Part shown: positions 45,737 through 58,743 of the stretch, one piece after another | How the letters are laid out: each line of letters opens with the position of its first letter | Position numbering within the stretch: position 1 is the stretch's first letter | Assembly (NCBI GenBank): GCA_002812745.2 | Contig: NCSJ02000041.1 | Coordinates: 124,001 to 188,000 of the forward strand | Length of the DNA: 64,000 nucleotides | Direction of reading: 5' to 3' | From: Scytalidium lignicola | Lineage: Eukaryota > Ascomycota > Leotiomycetes | The notes under the pieces: generated by a model | The model's input: the letters and a program-made list of their open reading frames with translations, nothing else | Told to the model about the DNA's origin: nothing | The model's database searches: none | Translations under genes and position numbers: made by a program

Positions 45737-48700
45737 ATGCCTTCTCCAAGTCAATCTGACCAGACAAACGCATCCACTCCACCACAATCGATACCTCTGC
45801 GAAATCTTACGCGGCCACCTGGTCCTCCAGATCCAGGAGATGGGGAACACTGGGGTGAGCGAGGGAGGAATCTTCTTGGTGGTGGAGCAAGAGCGACTGC
45901 CAGTCAGAGTTATGGACCGCGTTACGAGAGGCTAGAGGATGCGTCTCCAAGTCCTCCTGTGGGAAGACAATCAGCGCCATCAGCAGTACCCACGCTCGCG
46001 ATTCCAGTCCCAAGAGCTGCACATGAGGCAGAATCTCCAATATCCCCTGTGGGAAATCCTGCAGATTTTCAGGCAGCAATGGGGTTTGCAGGTTTGACTG
46101 TGCCGGGTATCAGTCTTTCTCAGAACACACGATCCAGGGCTATGTCCTATGGAGGACAGGACGAGGATGATTTCGAGGCAGGATATCCGTATCGTGATAC
46201 GGATCATGAAAATCCATCATACTTTACCGACTCTGATCGAACTCCCTTAACGGATCCATCTAACATCCAGCCTCTAAGTGGTGCTCGACCTTCTACCCCA
46301 GATGGCCGCGAGAGACCAAGTTTCCAAAGCGTTAGGTTCAGCAGCCCGGGCAGATATACAAGCGGGAGGCTTGGTGATGATCTTTCAGCCGCTGAAGCTG
46401 GATTGCATGGACGTGGAAGTCAGTCAAGGAGGCAGAAATATGGTGTGTCCCTGAGTCCAGATGGACGATCTAGATCACGATCACCGTCATCTCCGGGAGC
46501 TTTATCCAGAGCTGGGTCTATGGTAAGGGCGATGTCGCAACGTGTTGTCAATTTGAGTGGTGAATCTGAACTCATTGAAATGAGTGTTCGACGGAAGGCC
46601 AGCGTTGGAGATTCCAACCTGAGCCAGTCTGATATGATGGATTCAGGTCATATCAGTATGGCGCCTCGACCAGAAACCCTCATTCCACCGATGGAGAAGG
46701 GGACCCCTATTGTCGAACAGTCACAGCCTGTTCCATGGCAAAAATATCAAGAGCCACAGAACCCTCTAAAAGGAAAAAGTTTGGGTATTTTCTCTCCTGA
46801 AAGTAGGATCAGGAACAAACTCTGCGATCTTCTGGTTTACCCATACACAGAACCAGCCATTCTATTTTTGATCGTGGTCCAGACTGTTCTCCTTGCTGTT
46901 GACGCCTCACAAAGTGTTTATGAACATCCTCGCCCCGAAAGATGGGGATCACCAATAGACTATGCATTATTAGGGTTGTTTGCCATTTTTTCTATAGAAA
47001 TCATAGCTCGAATTATCGTCTCTGGGTTTATCCTCAATGCAGAGGAATATAGCACAGTGGATCGGAAACGAGGGATTAAGGGGGCAGTGTATGATAAATA
47101 TCGTGCCGTATTTGCACCTCAGCGACAATTTTCCGTCAAACGGCCCAAACCTGACGTACCTCAAACCCGTGGTGGGCCGACAATTCTTCGTTCATTTACT
47201 GGTATGCAGGGACCAACGATGGCCACAACTGTAGAGCAAGCGCAACGGCAACAACTTGCTCGAAGGGCTTTTCTGCGCCACTCATTCAACAGGCTTGACT
47301 TTTTGGCAGTAGTTTCGTTCTGGATAGCGTTTGCACTTGGTATTACTGGGACGGAGAGCGGCAGCCATCTCTATATTTTCCGTATGCTAAGTTGTCTGCG
47401 AATTCTTCGATTGTTAGCTATTACGAATGGCACGGCCGTAAGTTTACATGGCACCCTCTCGATTAGACCTGACTAACCTGTAAAGATTATTCTTCGAAGT
47501 TTGAAGAAAGCGACACCTTTACTAATTAATGTTTCCTTCCTCATTGGCTTCTTCTGGCTTTTATTTGCAATTGTTGGTGTGCAAAGCTTCAAATCTAGTC
47601 TCAGTCGTCAATGTGTATGGATTGACCCCCAAGATCCATTTAATAGTTCAGGTACAGCATATGTCAATACATTTCAATTTTGTGGAGGCCAATTCGACAA
47701 TATTACTGGAGCACAGAGTCCATGGTATACTGGTACACTTGACAACCTACATCCCGGTGCTAAATACCATAAAGGGTATCTATGCCCACAAGGATCGGTT
47801 TGCTTACAAGTTGAACGATCTCTACGACCCTATAATGGAACAGTTAGCTTCGATAACATCGCACAGTCATTAGAGCTTGTTTTTGTTATGATGAGCGGCA
47901 ACACCTTTTCTGATCTCATGTACTACACTATGGACTCCGATTATCTTGCTGCTGCTTTGTTCTTCGCATTCGGTATCATCATCATGATGCTTTGGCTTCT
48001 TAATTTGCTTATCGCGGTTATTACATCTTCCTTTCAAGTGATCCGAGAAGAGAGCAAAGCTAGCGCCTTTGCAGCAAACCTGGTGGAGGGTCCGCCGGTT
48101 CCAAAACAACAGATGCGAGAGCATATTACGAGAGCGAAATCCATATTTGATATGACTTTCTGGTTCTGGATTCTTCTCATCATCTACGATCTCGTTTGCC
48201 AAGCTTGTCGCAGCTCAGACATGTCAGAATCTCGTGGACACTTTATAGACGCTTCCGAAATTGTGGTAACTATTCTGCTACTTGCGGAAGTAATTCTTCG
48301 TTTTGTTGTTGACTGGCGAGGCTTTTCTCAAAGAAAGAGGAACTGGTTCGATCTAGGGCTTGCCATAATCACAACAATTATCATCATACCACCGATACGG
48401 CACTCTGGTCAGCCATATGCCTGGTTGACCTTTTTTCAAATCATTCGAGTTTACCGTATTGTCTGGGCAGTGCCTATCACCAGGACGTTGATTAAGCTGG
48501 TATTAGGAAATGCGACTGGTATTGGCAATCTGATGCTCTTTGTGTTCCTAATGACCTTCCTTGTGTCAATATTTGCTGTCCAACTGTTCCGAGGCGAACT
48601 TCCACAGCAAGACGCATATGGGAATACTATTGAGGTTACATTCTACACAATATGGAATGCATTTTTGGGGATGTATCAGGTATTGTCGAGTGAGAATTGG

Positions 48701-51700
48701 ACAACTTTGCTCTACAATATCACTGCGTATGATGACTTCCGCAACACGGCATGGGTTGGCGCGATATTTTTCATTGGATGGTTCATTCTTGCGAACTTAA
48801 TTCTTGTGAACATGTTCATAGCTGTTATTCAGGAAAATTTCGATGTGTCCGAGGATGAGAAGCGTATGCAACAAGTCAAGGCCTTTCTGAATCGTAGGGA
48901 AGTTGGAAGCTCTTCGAGTAACCTGTCTCTTTCAGCCCTCCTTCGCTTTGGACGCTCGAAAAACAAAAAGGACGCATTAGATTATGGGCCTGCAACTCTG
49001 GAGATGTTGTTAAAAGATGCTGTTGTGAAAGATTTTCTAGATGAGGAGGAAGCCGAGCCTATAAGGCAGGCAGACACGTTTGGTGAAACCATGGACACAT
49101 CAAACACTCCCGTCGTGAAGCCAGGACCGTTATCCTCGGCCTGGGGGAAACTTATGGCAAGACTTCGACACCGAGAACCGAATCCTTTCTATTCAAACTC
49201 CAAATACATTGCAGGTTCCAACGGAAATAGGGATGCTAGAACATTGGCAAAAGAAGTAGTATCACAGGCCTCACAGCGCAAGAAAGCACAGCGGGAATAT
49301 CTAGCAACACACCCCAACTACAACAAATCCCTATTCTTATTTAAACCGGACAATCCGATCCGACGTTTATGCCAGAAAATGGTTGGCCCGGGACGTGGTA
49401 GCGAACGAATTGAAGGTGTAGAGCCAAACAAAATTGTCTGGTATAGCTTCACTGCAATTATATATACTGCCATCTTTGCAATGGTTCTCCTGGCTTGCGT
49501 AACTACGCCATTATATCAAAAAGAATACTTCGAGGCTCACAACTACGCTGTTAAAAATTGGTTTGTTTGGACGGACATGGCATTTGCTTTGGTATTCACG
49601 GTAGAAGCCATCATCAAAGTTATTGCAGATGGATTCTTCTGGACCCCAAATGCCTACTTCAGAAGCTTGTGGGGATTCATTGATGGCCTAGTCCTTATCA
49701 CCCTCTGGATCAACGTCATCACATCGTTTGCCAATGATGGGGCTATCTCTAGAGCTGTGGGCGCCTTTAAAGCATTAAGGGCATTACGTCTACTCAATGT
49801 CAGCGATAGTGCCCGGGAGACTTTTCATTCCGTGATTATTGTTGGGGGTTTCAAAGTTATTTCAGTAAGTGGTTTCGGATTAAGATTTAAATTCCTACTA
49901 ACCGTCCTATAGGCCGCTGTCGTCTCTCTGTCATTGCTGATTCCATTTGCTATTTATGGTATCAATCTTTTCAATGGAAAATTTAGTTCCTGTAATGACG
50001 GCTCTGAAAACATCACCGCTTTAACTGATTGCTTTGGAGAGTACTACAGTTCCCCATATAGTGGCGACTGGCCATTGTTAGCCCCCAGGGTGATATCCAA
50101 CCCCTACTATGACTTTGACAGCTTTGCTAGTTCGATATTTATTCTCTTCCAAATTGTATCCCAAGAAGGTTGGGTAGACGTCATGTGGAGTGCGCAATCG
50201 ATAACTGGAAGAGGACTTCAACCACAAGACTATGCTTCTCAGGGGAACGCAGTCTTCTTCGTCGTATTCAATCTCCTAGCAACAATTTTCATTCTCACAC
50301 TGTTTATATCTGTGTTCATGCGCAATTATACGGAACAAACCGGTGTAGCTTTTTTGACGACCGACCAGCGATCATGGCTTGAGCTGCGAAAGCTTCTAAG
50401 ACAGGTGTCACCATCAAAGAGACCTTCCACTAAGGAGCCTAAGAAATGGAAGAACTGGTGTTATAAACAAGCTGTTCGAAAACATGGCCGGTGGAATAGA
50501 GGCGTGACATTTGTTCTTGTTATTCAGCTCATTCTCTTAATGGTGGAAGCCTATCCCGAACCAGATTGGTGGTCCAGGACGAGAGATTATATCTTCTTTT
50601 TCTTCACAATCTTCTATATCGTCAACATTGCCGTTCGTATTATTGGTTTAAGCTGGCCTAGGTTTCGCAAAAGCTCTTGGGATATATTTTCACTGTTTGC
50701 AGTCACGGGAACATTCGTTACATCATTGTTACTCATGACTAACTGGAGCTCGGATGGCTATATTCAAACGCACAAATTCTTCCTTGTCTTGATTGTTCTT
50801 CTTTTGATCCCACGAAACGATGCACTTGACCAGCTCTTCAAGACAGCCGCCGCCAGTTTAACCAGTATCGGTAATCTTCTAGGCACTTGGTTCGTCCTCT
50901 TCTTAGTCTATGCAATCGCCATGACACAGGCCTTCGGACTTACCCGATTCGGTGGTAATGAGAGCGATAATATAAATTTCAGAACCGTCCCAAAGGCAAT
51001 GATTTTACTTTTTCGCATCAGTATGGGTGAAGGATGGAATCAGATAATGGAAGATTTTGCGGGCATTGAACCACCTTTCTGTGTGGTAGGAGATACCTTT
51101 TTCGATACCGATTGTGGCAGTTCTGCTTGGGCAAGAGGACTTTTTATCTCTTGGAACATCCTGAGCATGTATATCTTCACCAGTTTGTTCGTTTCACTCA
51201 TCTACGAGAGTTTCAGTTACGTCTATCAACGTTCAAGCGGTCATGGCAGAGTCAATCGGGAGGAGCTTCGGCGATTCAAGCAAGCTTGGGCAACTTTGGA
51301 TCCAGATGGAACGGGCTTTATTACTAAGGAGCAGTTCCCACGGCTTCTCGGAGAACTCTCTGGAGTCTTTGAAATGCGAATCTATCCACATGAGCATTCT
51401 ATAGGAAGAATTCTGGAGGATGTTCAACAGCAACCGACTAGCGGCAGGATTGCCTCGATTGCCTCTGCAAGTCAAGCTACGGGTGTGAACATAAAGCTAT
51501 TGAATGAGAGGCTTGCACAAATAGACGTGCGTGCCATTCGAGCATCAAGGGCTCGCTACAATCTATTTTACGAAGAAATAATGGTTTCAGTTGACCATGA
51601 AAAACAAATCGACTTTACGACAGTATTAATGCTCTTAGCACATTACAATGTGATCAACGACAGCAAGAGTCTGAAACTTGAGGAGTTCTTACGTCGTCGT

Positions 51701-52295
51701 GCGCGTTTGCAGAGAGTGGAGGAAGAAGTCCGTCGCCGGATTGTTGTTGGTTTCTTCGATACGCTGTAAGTACTCCCTTCCCTTATGAAATTTTACTCTG
51801 TGCTCACACAATGAAAGGTACTGGTCAAGAAAATTCAGGCAGCATATGGAAAAGAGGAAATCCAGCCGGTTGACAGCTGTTCCACAGCTTGGACCCGAAG
51901 TATTTGTCGACGACGATGAAGCCGAGATCAGCAAACCCCCCAAATCACCAATTGCCACAACATTATCAACAGATGCTGAAGACACTCGTAACTCCTTCAT
52001 CAGTCATGGGCTCAGCAGCGCATCACGACACAGACGGGGAACAACAACTGCTTCCGGAAGCGCTCCAGGCAGTGGCTCTGGTATATCACCACAACTTTCA
52101 CCTAACCGCGCCACCATCACTGGATTCAGCCTCCCCGGAGAAGAGTTTGATGGTGTTGGTGAAGGTAACTCGGCCAATAGTAGCAGACGCAGTAGCGGTG
52201 TTAGCGCAGAAAATGTACTTGAGGTACTCGACAATTCTGCCTGGGGTGAGAGTATTCGACGAAGTTTCACGATGAGACGACCAAATGATAGATGA
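45737..52295 (+). CDS. CCH1: High-affinity voltage-gated calcium channel alpha subunit Cch1
   Basis: Four exons, 45737..47437, 47486..49864, 49913..51765 and 51818..52295; introns of 48, 48 and 52 bp; 2136 residues. The cytosolic N-terminus (1-360) is Ser/Pro-rich. Four six-helix repeats start near residues 365, 788, 1216 and 1557. Pore loops are SGNTF (Asn706), SSENW (Glu970), SQEGW (Glu1445) and GEGW (Glu1733): three acidic residues plus one Asn instead of the animal four-glutamate ring. An EF-hand-like loop, DPDGTGFITKEQF, lies at about 1823-1835 after repeat IV. The C-terminal 300 residues are charged and Ser-rich. Cch1 works with Mid1 in the plasma membrane to admit Ca2+ during ER stress, mating or polarised growth. 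Mid1 is not in the window. Confidence 0.96.
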
Positions 52296-53802
52296 GCATG
52301 AGCAGGTTACGAGCAGTTACGACCAATCAAGACATGCTCAAGATATGCTCCTACAAAAATAGGGAGGTGAGGGGAGATGGATCGAAGATCACGATGAGCG
52401 CATGTTTATTTTTTCAGTTCTATATTCTGTGTATACAACAAGGAGTAAAGGAGCTCACTTAGAGAAAGTGACTTGTTTAGCGATCAGTGCGGTTCCAGGG
52501 TGGGGTTTTACAAGAGCATGTAAGCGAGGCGTTTGGTTCTTACATCTGCTCGGGCTCCTATATTATATACATACTCTTTAGGGATGCCTTTTTGTTTCAT
52601 TCTTTTTGTCAATTTCGTCCATGGTTGTAATGATGATGAGATAGATGGTTCTGGTGGCGGATTCAATTGGCTCGGGGGGAATGGGAAGGAAGGAGGGATA
52701 CTGTTTTGATATGCTTTGGACTGTCTGTTATTGGAACCAATCCTAGGGAACCTTTTCGTTTGTTGTTGTTGCTACAACTAACTAGAGTCATTGTGCATGG
52801 TCGTTGGAGTTCAAGTGTATATAGAGCCGGTATTATAATGGAGTCCAATGCGTCATTTTTGCTGATCCGAGAATCCGGAGTCGTATTTTGTTCCCTTAAG
52901 GGCTGGTGCCAATCTGGCTGATCCCAAACTGGGAAGAAAAGCACAATAACAGTAGTCAAGTTAATGCCATTGCAACAAATTCCAACCACGGTTGCATAGG
53001 CTGCAGCTATTTTTACAACAATTTCAGTCAGATTAGGAGTTGGGACTTCTCAAACTGCATTTTCTCATATCCAAACTCCGTTCTTTTTTTTGCAAAATAA
53101 TTGCAAACCGTTTGGGAACCCACCTTTGGGGGTGCCTCATGCAGCAAGTTTCATGTTGCTGATGGAGGCGAAGTCAATTTGTCTCCTTCGCTAAGGGGGT
53201 CGTCGGTCTCCTTCTTGGTCGCGGGGCAATTCATTCTCGCGTTTGATGTGCATCAAGGGGGGCTCCTCTTTTGAGGAAAGTTCCAAGCCCTTTTTTGTTG
53301 TTGTTTTTGTTTGGATTTTGTACAGTAATTAATAAGTTATTAGTTGATTTTGAAGTTGGAGATGGATCCGGTTGATGTGGAGCCCGGTGCGGTTTTGTAG
53401 CAGACGTGTTTTAAAAAGACCTGGCCGAGCNTTTTTTGTTTCTTCTCTCTCCTTGGCAGGGCAGCTGCAGTACGATACCATACTGTATTGCGGTCATTAC
53501 GGAGCTTACAAGTACAGTACGTACTTGACTTCGTATCTTCTGGATCCGGCTCGGCCGATTGAAGTTGTAGGCAGCCTTCGTGTTCAATACTGTAATCGCG
53601 GTCTCTCCGGCGAAGTTCATTTAGCTCGTACAGAAAGAAACAGTGCATAAGGAAGGAATTACAATTTCATTACGGTAGATGTGGTCGCTGGCCATAAATA
53701 GGGGGATGGTTGCAGTGCATTGGATGGCATGATTAGATTGCACAGGGCATGATCAGAGCACAGCACGGTGAGATGTGAAAGTACCACAGTATATAATTAA
53801 TG

Positions 53803-53807
<5 letters not shown>

Positions 53808-53835
<28 letters not shown>
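53808..53835. repeat. AC dinucleotide repeat, 14 units
   Basis: An uninterrupted (AC)14 microsatellite in the gap downstream of Cch1. Confidence 0.95.
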
Positions 53836-55003
53836 TATCAGCTGGTCTGGTGGGAGCGGGCCATCCGCTGCCAGGAACAACCCAAAAAAAAACCTCTCCC
53901 AGTAACTTAAAGCCTCTATTGTAGCGCACTGACCGCCACCCAGTGCACGAAATGTGAGACGGCAACCTGTTACCAGACCAGTCAAGCCCCCTCCTTCCCC
54001 CCTGAGGAAAATCATACAGGAACGGCCTTCCACTCCTTTTCTACTTTCGACGCGTTCTTCTCTTTTCCTACGCCTCAATGATCAAATCTTCTCCAGGAAA
54101 CACTGTCCCTCCCCTGCTTCTCCCCTTCCTGGGCAGAACTCTGACATCTCTTGTAACGCGCCCTGCATTGGTGCTGCCACCACGGTCACAGTTGTGCTAA
54201 GAGCAATGACGCATTAATTGCCCATTCTGGGACTCTCAGGCCATCCTCTTTCATCTGCCTTCAGGAACTAGACCAAACTAGACGAGCGTGACGGGCACCA
54301 GAGCGATGATGTGCAGTGTCCGTGGCTGTGTCTGTTCTTCTATATGTGAGTGTGAGTGTGTCGGTGACCACGGTGACTTACTCTACTTGGCCTTTTGCCC
54401 CTTCTCCGTATCTTGTGTGTGAGACCAGAAACAAAATGCTCCACTCCGACCAAAACACCTCCTTTCGTCCCAAGAAACTAGGAGAATTTCGCGTGCATCA
54501 GATCTCTCCCGTGTTAATGTAAACTTATATCAAGGTACTCCTTTCCGCTTTCTCTTCTCTCTCCAGGTGCAATTGTTTGTTTGTTTTGTTTTGTTTTTCT
54601 AGTCGAGTCGAGCAAGTGAGAGCCCTCTGGAGGAGCAGATCTCGAAGAAAGAAGACACGAAAAACAAGCCTAAACCTCGTCCACTCGTTCAGCTTACCTT
54701 CTTTTCGAGGCTGGGCCTTGGTTTTTATTGTTCTTGTTGCCTTGCATTACTTTACGCCTACTCGATTATTACTACGCTTACGCAGATACCACCTCCCTGT
54801 CACTCTATCTGACGTTGAAGAGCTGGCAGATCCACCTGCATAAGACGGTTACATTGGATGCCATCCAGCCCTGGTCAATATATATAGACACAATACATAA
54901 TATCGACGGCCGGCCTCTTTTTTTCCTTCATCTGATCCCTTTTCTCCAAGCCACTTCATCCAATACCAAGTAGGCTCACAAAAGGCTTGTAACTCCAAAT
55001 ACC

Positions 55004-55025
55004 CAACAAGCAAGCAAGCAAGCAA
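55004..55025 (+). repeat. CAAG tetranucleotide repeat in the 5' leader
   Basis: About five CAAG units ending 22 bases before the ATG of the 93-residue gene. Confidence 0.8.
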
Positions 55026-55047
55026 TCATCACCATACAACTAGCAAG

Positions 55048-55329
55048 ATGCCTCGAACAACTCGATTCCACGCCCTCTCCTTCTCCAGCATCCGTACCTC
55101 TCTTCGACGCTCATCAACTTCATCTACGGCATCTCATGACTCGGGCCGCCACTCCTTTATCTCCAACACCTCGTCGCCTGCCAGAACCATCAATTCTATA
55201 ATGCACCGCCGGCCATCTGTCATGGATCTACAGGAGGAACAGAAGAGTTTCGCTTCCAGATTAGATATTCTGGAACCGAGACCTCTTGTCTACTGGGGCG
55301 GTCTTGAAGAGAGGATGGGGTATCTATGA
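55048..55329 (+). CDS. Small 93-residue protein of unknown function
   Basis: A single exon in a good start context (AGCAAGATGCC) after a long CT-rich leader. The N-terminal half is basic and Ser/Arg-rich (SIRTSLRRSSTSSTAS) and could be an unstructured or phosphorylated segment. The C-terminal half is less simple: MHRRPSVMDLQEEQKSF and the ending LEPRPLVYWGGLEERMGYL, which looks like a conserved linear motif. No domain, signal peptide or membrane helix. I do not recognise it with certainty; the C-terminal motif and leader make a real gene more likely than chance. Confidence 0.6.
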   Translation: MPRTTRFHALSFSSIRTSLRRSSTSSTASHDSGRHSFISNTSSPARTINSIMHRRPSVMDLQEEQKSFASRLDILEPRPLVYWGGLEERMGYL

Positions 55330-56074
55330 GACCTGGATGGATGCACTCAAGGTGATAATATATCTTCATACGATTTCCTTCCCATGAGAGAGGGATGGGG
55401 AGAGAAGAATACCGTGCCGAAGCTCCCATAGCTTGCTTCGGCATGGATGAAACTACCATTCGAAATGCAGCGATGATTGTTCGAACGGATGGCGTAAACT
55501 TCTTTTTTGGGATTCGGGTTCTCTCCTACCTTGCTGTCTCTTGGAATCCAGTCCTACCTGTATAAGGACCTCGGGATTGCCATCTTATTATGGGTTGGAT
55601 CTATTTTATGAGTTGGCTGGCTAACACCTTTTTCGATGGATCATGGAGGGGGTTGGGTTTATACNTTTTTTTTCATGATGGCTTGGAGAAATGGTTTTTA
55701 TATTAACAAAGGCGTCTATTTTGATACTTTTATATATATAATTATGAGTCAATGAAGAAATGACATAAATGTCTTCAAATTTCGTGTGTTTAGGAGTGGC
55801 TAAATCTGAATTTGTGGGTTTTAAATATGAGATTTGAGCGCCTCCCATTTATTGGTTGTTCAGGGACGAATGTCACCGCGAGAGTGACATGTTCCGAATG
55901 CGACAGTGACAACCCCAACATTCCTTTCTTTCAACGGATAAGAACACTTACCGACTTTCACAAGTCCCAATGAAATCACAAGAGTTCAGTATGCACAGTA
56001 CAGGCCTCAATTAGTTCATTAAAGTGGTTTAGAGAATATACTCACAAGAATATATTTTCCTCTGATACAAAAAA
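55330..56074. other. Gap between the 93-residue gene and the ferroportin-family gene
   Basis: 745 bp with the 3' UTR of the small gene (N at 55665 before a T run, AT-rich 55720-55750) and the next promoter. No gene recognised. Confidence 0.5.
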
Positions 56075-58165
56075 ATGGACACTCAGTCACACCCACCGCC
56101 GTCTGACCGCCTCGACGATGAGAACGTCCCACACAACGACAACAACATACAGACACGACTTGACGAGGACCTATTAACTCCCGAAGGTCCCAATGCAGGC
56201 ATNGAATAGACCCCAGGCTTTTAGCCTCTACACGAGTCATTTCTTTTCGACGTGGAATGCGAGGACTTATGAGTTTGCTGCTGTGAGTAACTTGCACGCA
56301 TTTTTTTAAAAATTTTAATAATTTGATTTGCAAATTTCGTCAAAGAAATATTTATTGTATTGGTCCATGGGAACCCCTTCTAAATTTGTGAAATTGCTCA
56401 CTTATATGTTATATGAACTAGATCATCTTCACGGCTGCTGCGTATCCTGATACTCTGACTGCTGCGTCGATACGGTGAGTTCTGCAATACCATCCTTTTT
56501 GTATCAATTTTCTTTCGACACCCTAGGTTTGGAGTGGACGATTTCGTCTTTGATAAGATGCCAATCTAAAGACGTGTCTCTTTTATAGCGGTATAGTGAG
56601 AACACTATCTTCAATCTTACTCTCATCGACCGTTGGTAGAGCAATCGATCATGCTCCCAATCGACTGAAGACGCTCCTGAGCACCATCACGGTAAATAGG
56701 GCCTCAGTGATCTGCGCGTCTCTTTTCTGGTTCCTTATTGTCCAAAGTAATCAACCTGATGATGAGGTCTCTCCATTCAGCGCTCTCCAGTTATCGCCGT
56801 TCGTTAAGGGGATTTTATTTTGCTTTGTGCTCATCATGGGGATCCTGGAAGCTCTCAGCGGCAACGCGAATATGCTCTCCATGGAAAGGGACTGGGTCGT
56901 AGCCGTTGCGGCGCCGGATGGACAAGCTTATGACCTTACGCATCTCAATTCAGTCATGAGGAGGATTGATCTAGTGTGTAAACTGGTAGCGCCTATTCTG
57001 ATTTCCGCCGTTGTTTCTATGACGAGCATCAGGATTGGGGTTTTAGTCGTTGGTGGAATGAGTGCGGCTAGCTGGGGTGTGGAAATGTGGTGTGCGAAGA
57101 GGGTGTGGAATACGAATCCAAGATTGAGAGTGCCCAAGGTTGTTGGCTCTGAGATATCTGGTGAAGCAGGGTCTCATCTAGCCAGATCCACGGATCGGAG
57201 ACTCCTAAATTCTATTTCACAGGTCCTCAGGAGGTATATGCTGGACTTCAGGAACTATTTCAGCTCTACCGTCTCGATACCTTCCCTGGCGTTAGCCTTC
57301 CTCTACATTTCGGCTCTTTCCTACAGCGCTATATTCATCACATATTTGCTCGCTGTAGGCATTTCTCTGGACGTTATCACGATTGCCCGCGCGGCTGGGA
57401 GCTTGGTTGAAATCAGTAGCACGGTTGTCACCCCCGTAGGAATTCATTACCTGGCCAAGGCTCATCATCATCACCGTGATTATCGTTATGATGATAATAG
57501 AGGCAACGAGGAAGCCGGTGTGTCTTTAATGAGCAGCCCCGCTGCCGAACAAGACGAGAGCGAGGGAAATATCGAGACTGGCCTCGAGCGTTTAGGCCTC
57601 TGGGGCCTTTCATGGCAGTTGATAAATCTTGTAAGATTGACTCTTCTTCCTTCTTCAGCAGTAGCTAACGCCTTTTTAGACCCCAGTAGTCTGTGTTCTT
57701 TGGTTAATGGAACCAGAAAGCAATAAGCCATCATTCGTATCCAACGTCATCATCTCACCATCTTCACGCCCTCTTCCAATCTTCTCTCTCTTCTTCTTCC
57801 TCTCCCTCTCCCGGCTTGGTCTCTGGATCTACGACTTGACAACTCAGCAACTAACGCAAACCATGACTCCTCCTTCTCAGCGCTCTTCCTTCACTGGCGT
57901 GGAGCAGTCCTTCTCTGCATTGTTCGAACTGGCTCAGAATGTTGTTGCAATGGTTCTACACCGCCCTGAGGATTTCATGATCATTGCAACAGGCAGTTGG
58001 ATTGCTGTGCTGATTAGTACGCTTGCGTATGCTGGGTGGGTGTGGAAGATGAGAGGCCACTTGGTGCATTGGGAGAAGATCGGGAAGGGGTGTGAATGTG
58101 TTATGAAAAGGAGTGGTCATGACAGTAGCAGTAGAAGATGGGAGTCACCGGGTCACGAGAACTAA
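56075..58165 (+). CDS. Ferroportin-family (SLC40) transporter
   Basis: Four exons, 56075..56282, 56422..56474, 56589..57630 and 57680..58165. N at 56203 in exon 1 breaks the frame (an in-frame TAG follows); dropping it gives GPNAGMNRPQAF and a 595-residue protein. The SLC40 start is recognisable: LYTSHFFSTWNARTYEFAA|IIFTAAAYPDTLTAASIR|GIVRTLSSILLSSTVGRAID, equivalent to the first helices of ferroportin. Further helices include LLSTITVNRASVICASLFWF, ILFCFVLIMGILEALSGNANMLSMERDWVV and FLYISALSYSAIFITYLLAVG. A His-rich loop (HHHHRDYRYDDN) sits before the last third. Animal ferroportin exports Fe2+; substrate and membrane in fungi are not established. The start ATG follows an A-rich leader. Confidence 0.88.
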
Positions 58166-58743
58166 TGGTGTGTGTCCGAAAACTGATTGGATAGGGATGC
58201 AGTGAGATGGTATTCACAGATGCAGGGGTGGTGATGGAGGTCGAATCATATCCTTTCTCCGAACAATACGGTTTATCTGAACTCCATATCGCCATTGGTT
58301 GTTCAAGAACGTATTGTTGATTTGGATGATAGCGTGTCGTTCTCATACGGTTGTTAGCGACTTTTGTCGTCGAAGCAACAAACTATACATAATTGAAGCT
58401 ATATTTTGAGACTGCAGATCTCACCACAGCTTTTTCTTACATCATCACCATCAGTTTTGGGTTGTCAATAGCTACAACATATCAAGCTGTCTTGAAGACA
58501 TCTCATCATCAAAAAGCTATACCTACAAGCCAAGGACGAAGTGTTGACCTCATAACACGCACCTATCTTGCATATTCAGGTTTTTGATTAGCCTCAATCA
58601 TGTCAGTTCTAATGGTTTATCTACGGATGCTATTCTCAACGCTTCAGAAGTTTAATTGTTCTTAGATTCATTAAGCATCGAGCATCACACTATCACCTCT
58701 AGAAAGATTTGGTTATTACGATCATTGAGAAACCAAAACAAAA
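58166..58743. other. Gap between the SLC40 gene and the 189-residue gene
   Basis: 578 bp. Plus-strand frames at 58393-58587 and 58656-58856 have no motif. No other feature. Confidence 0.45.

Larger units (their letters stand above)
52296..55047. other. 2.75-kb gap between Cch1 and a small gene
   Basis: It holds the Cch1 3' UTR, simple repeats, N at 53431, and a pyrimidine-rich stretch from about 54000 to 55047 that looks like a long leader for the 93-residue gene. A CAAGTAC-N5-GTACTTG inverted repeat lies at 53509-53527. Frames such as 53954-54217, 54316-54522 and 54577-54843 have no motif but could be upstream ORFs. Confidence 0.45.
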
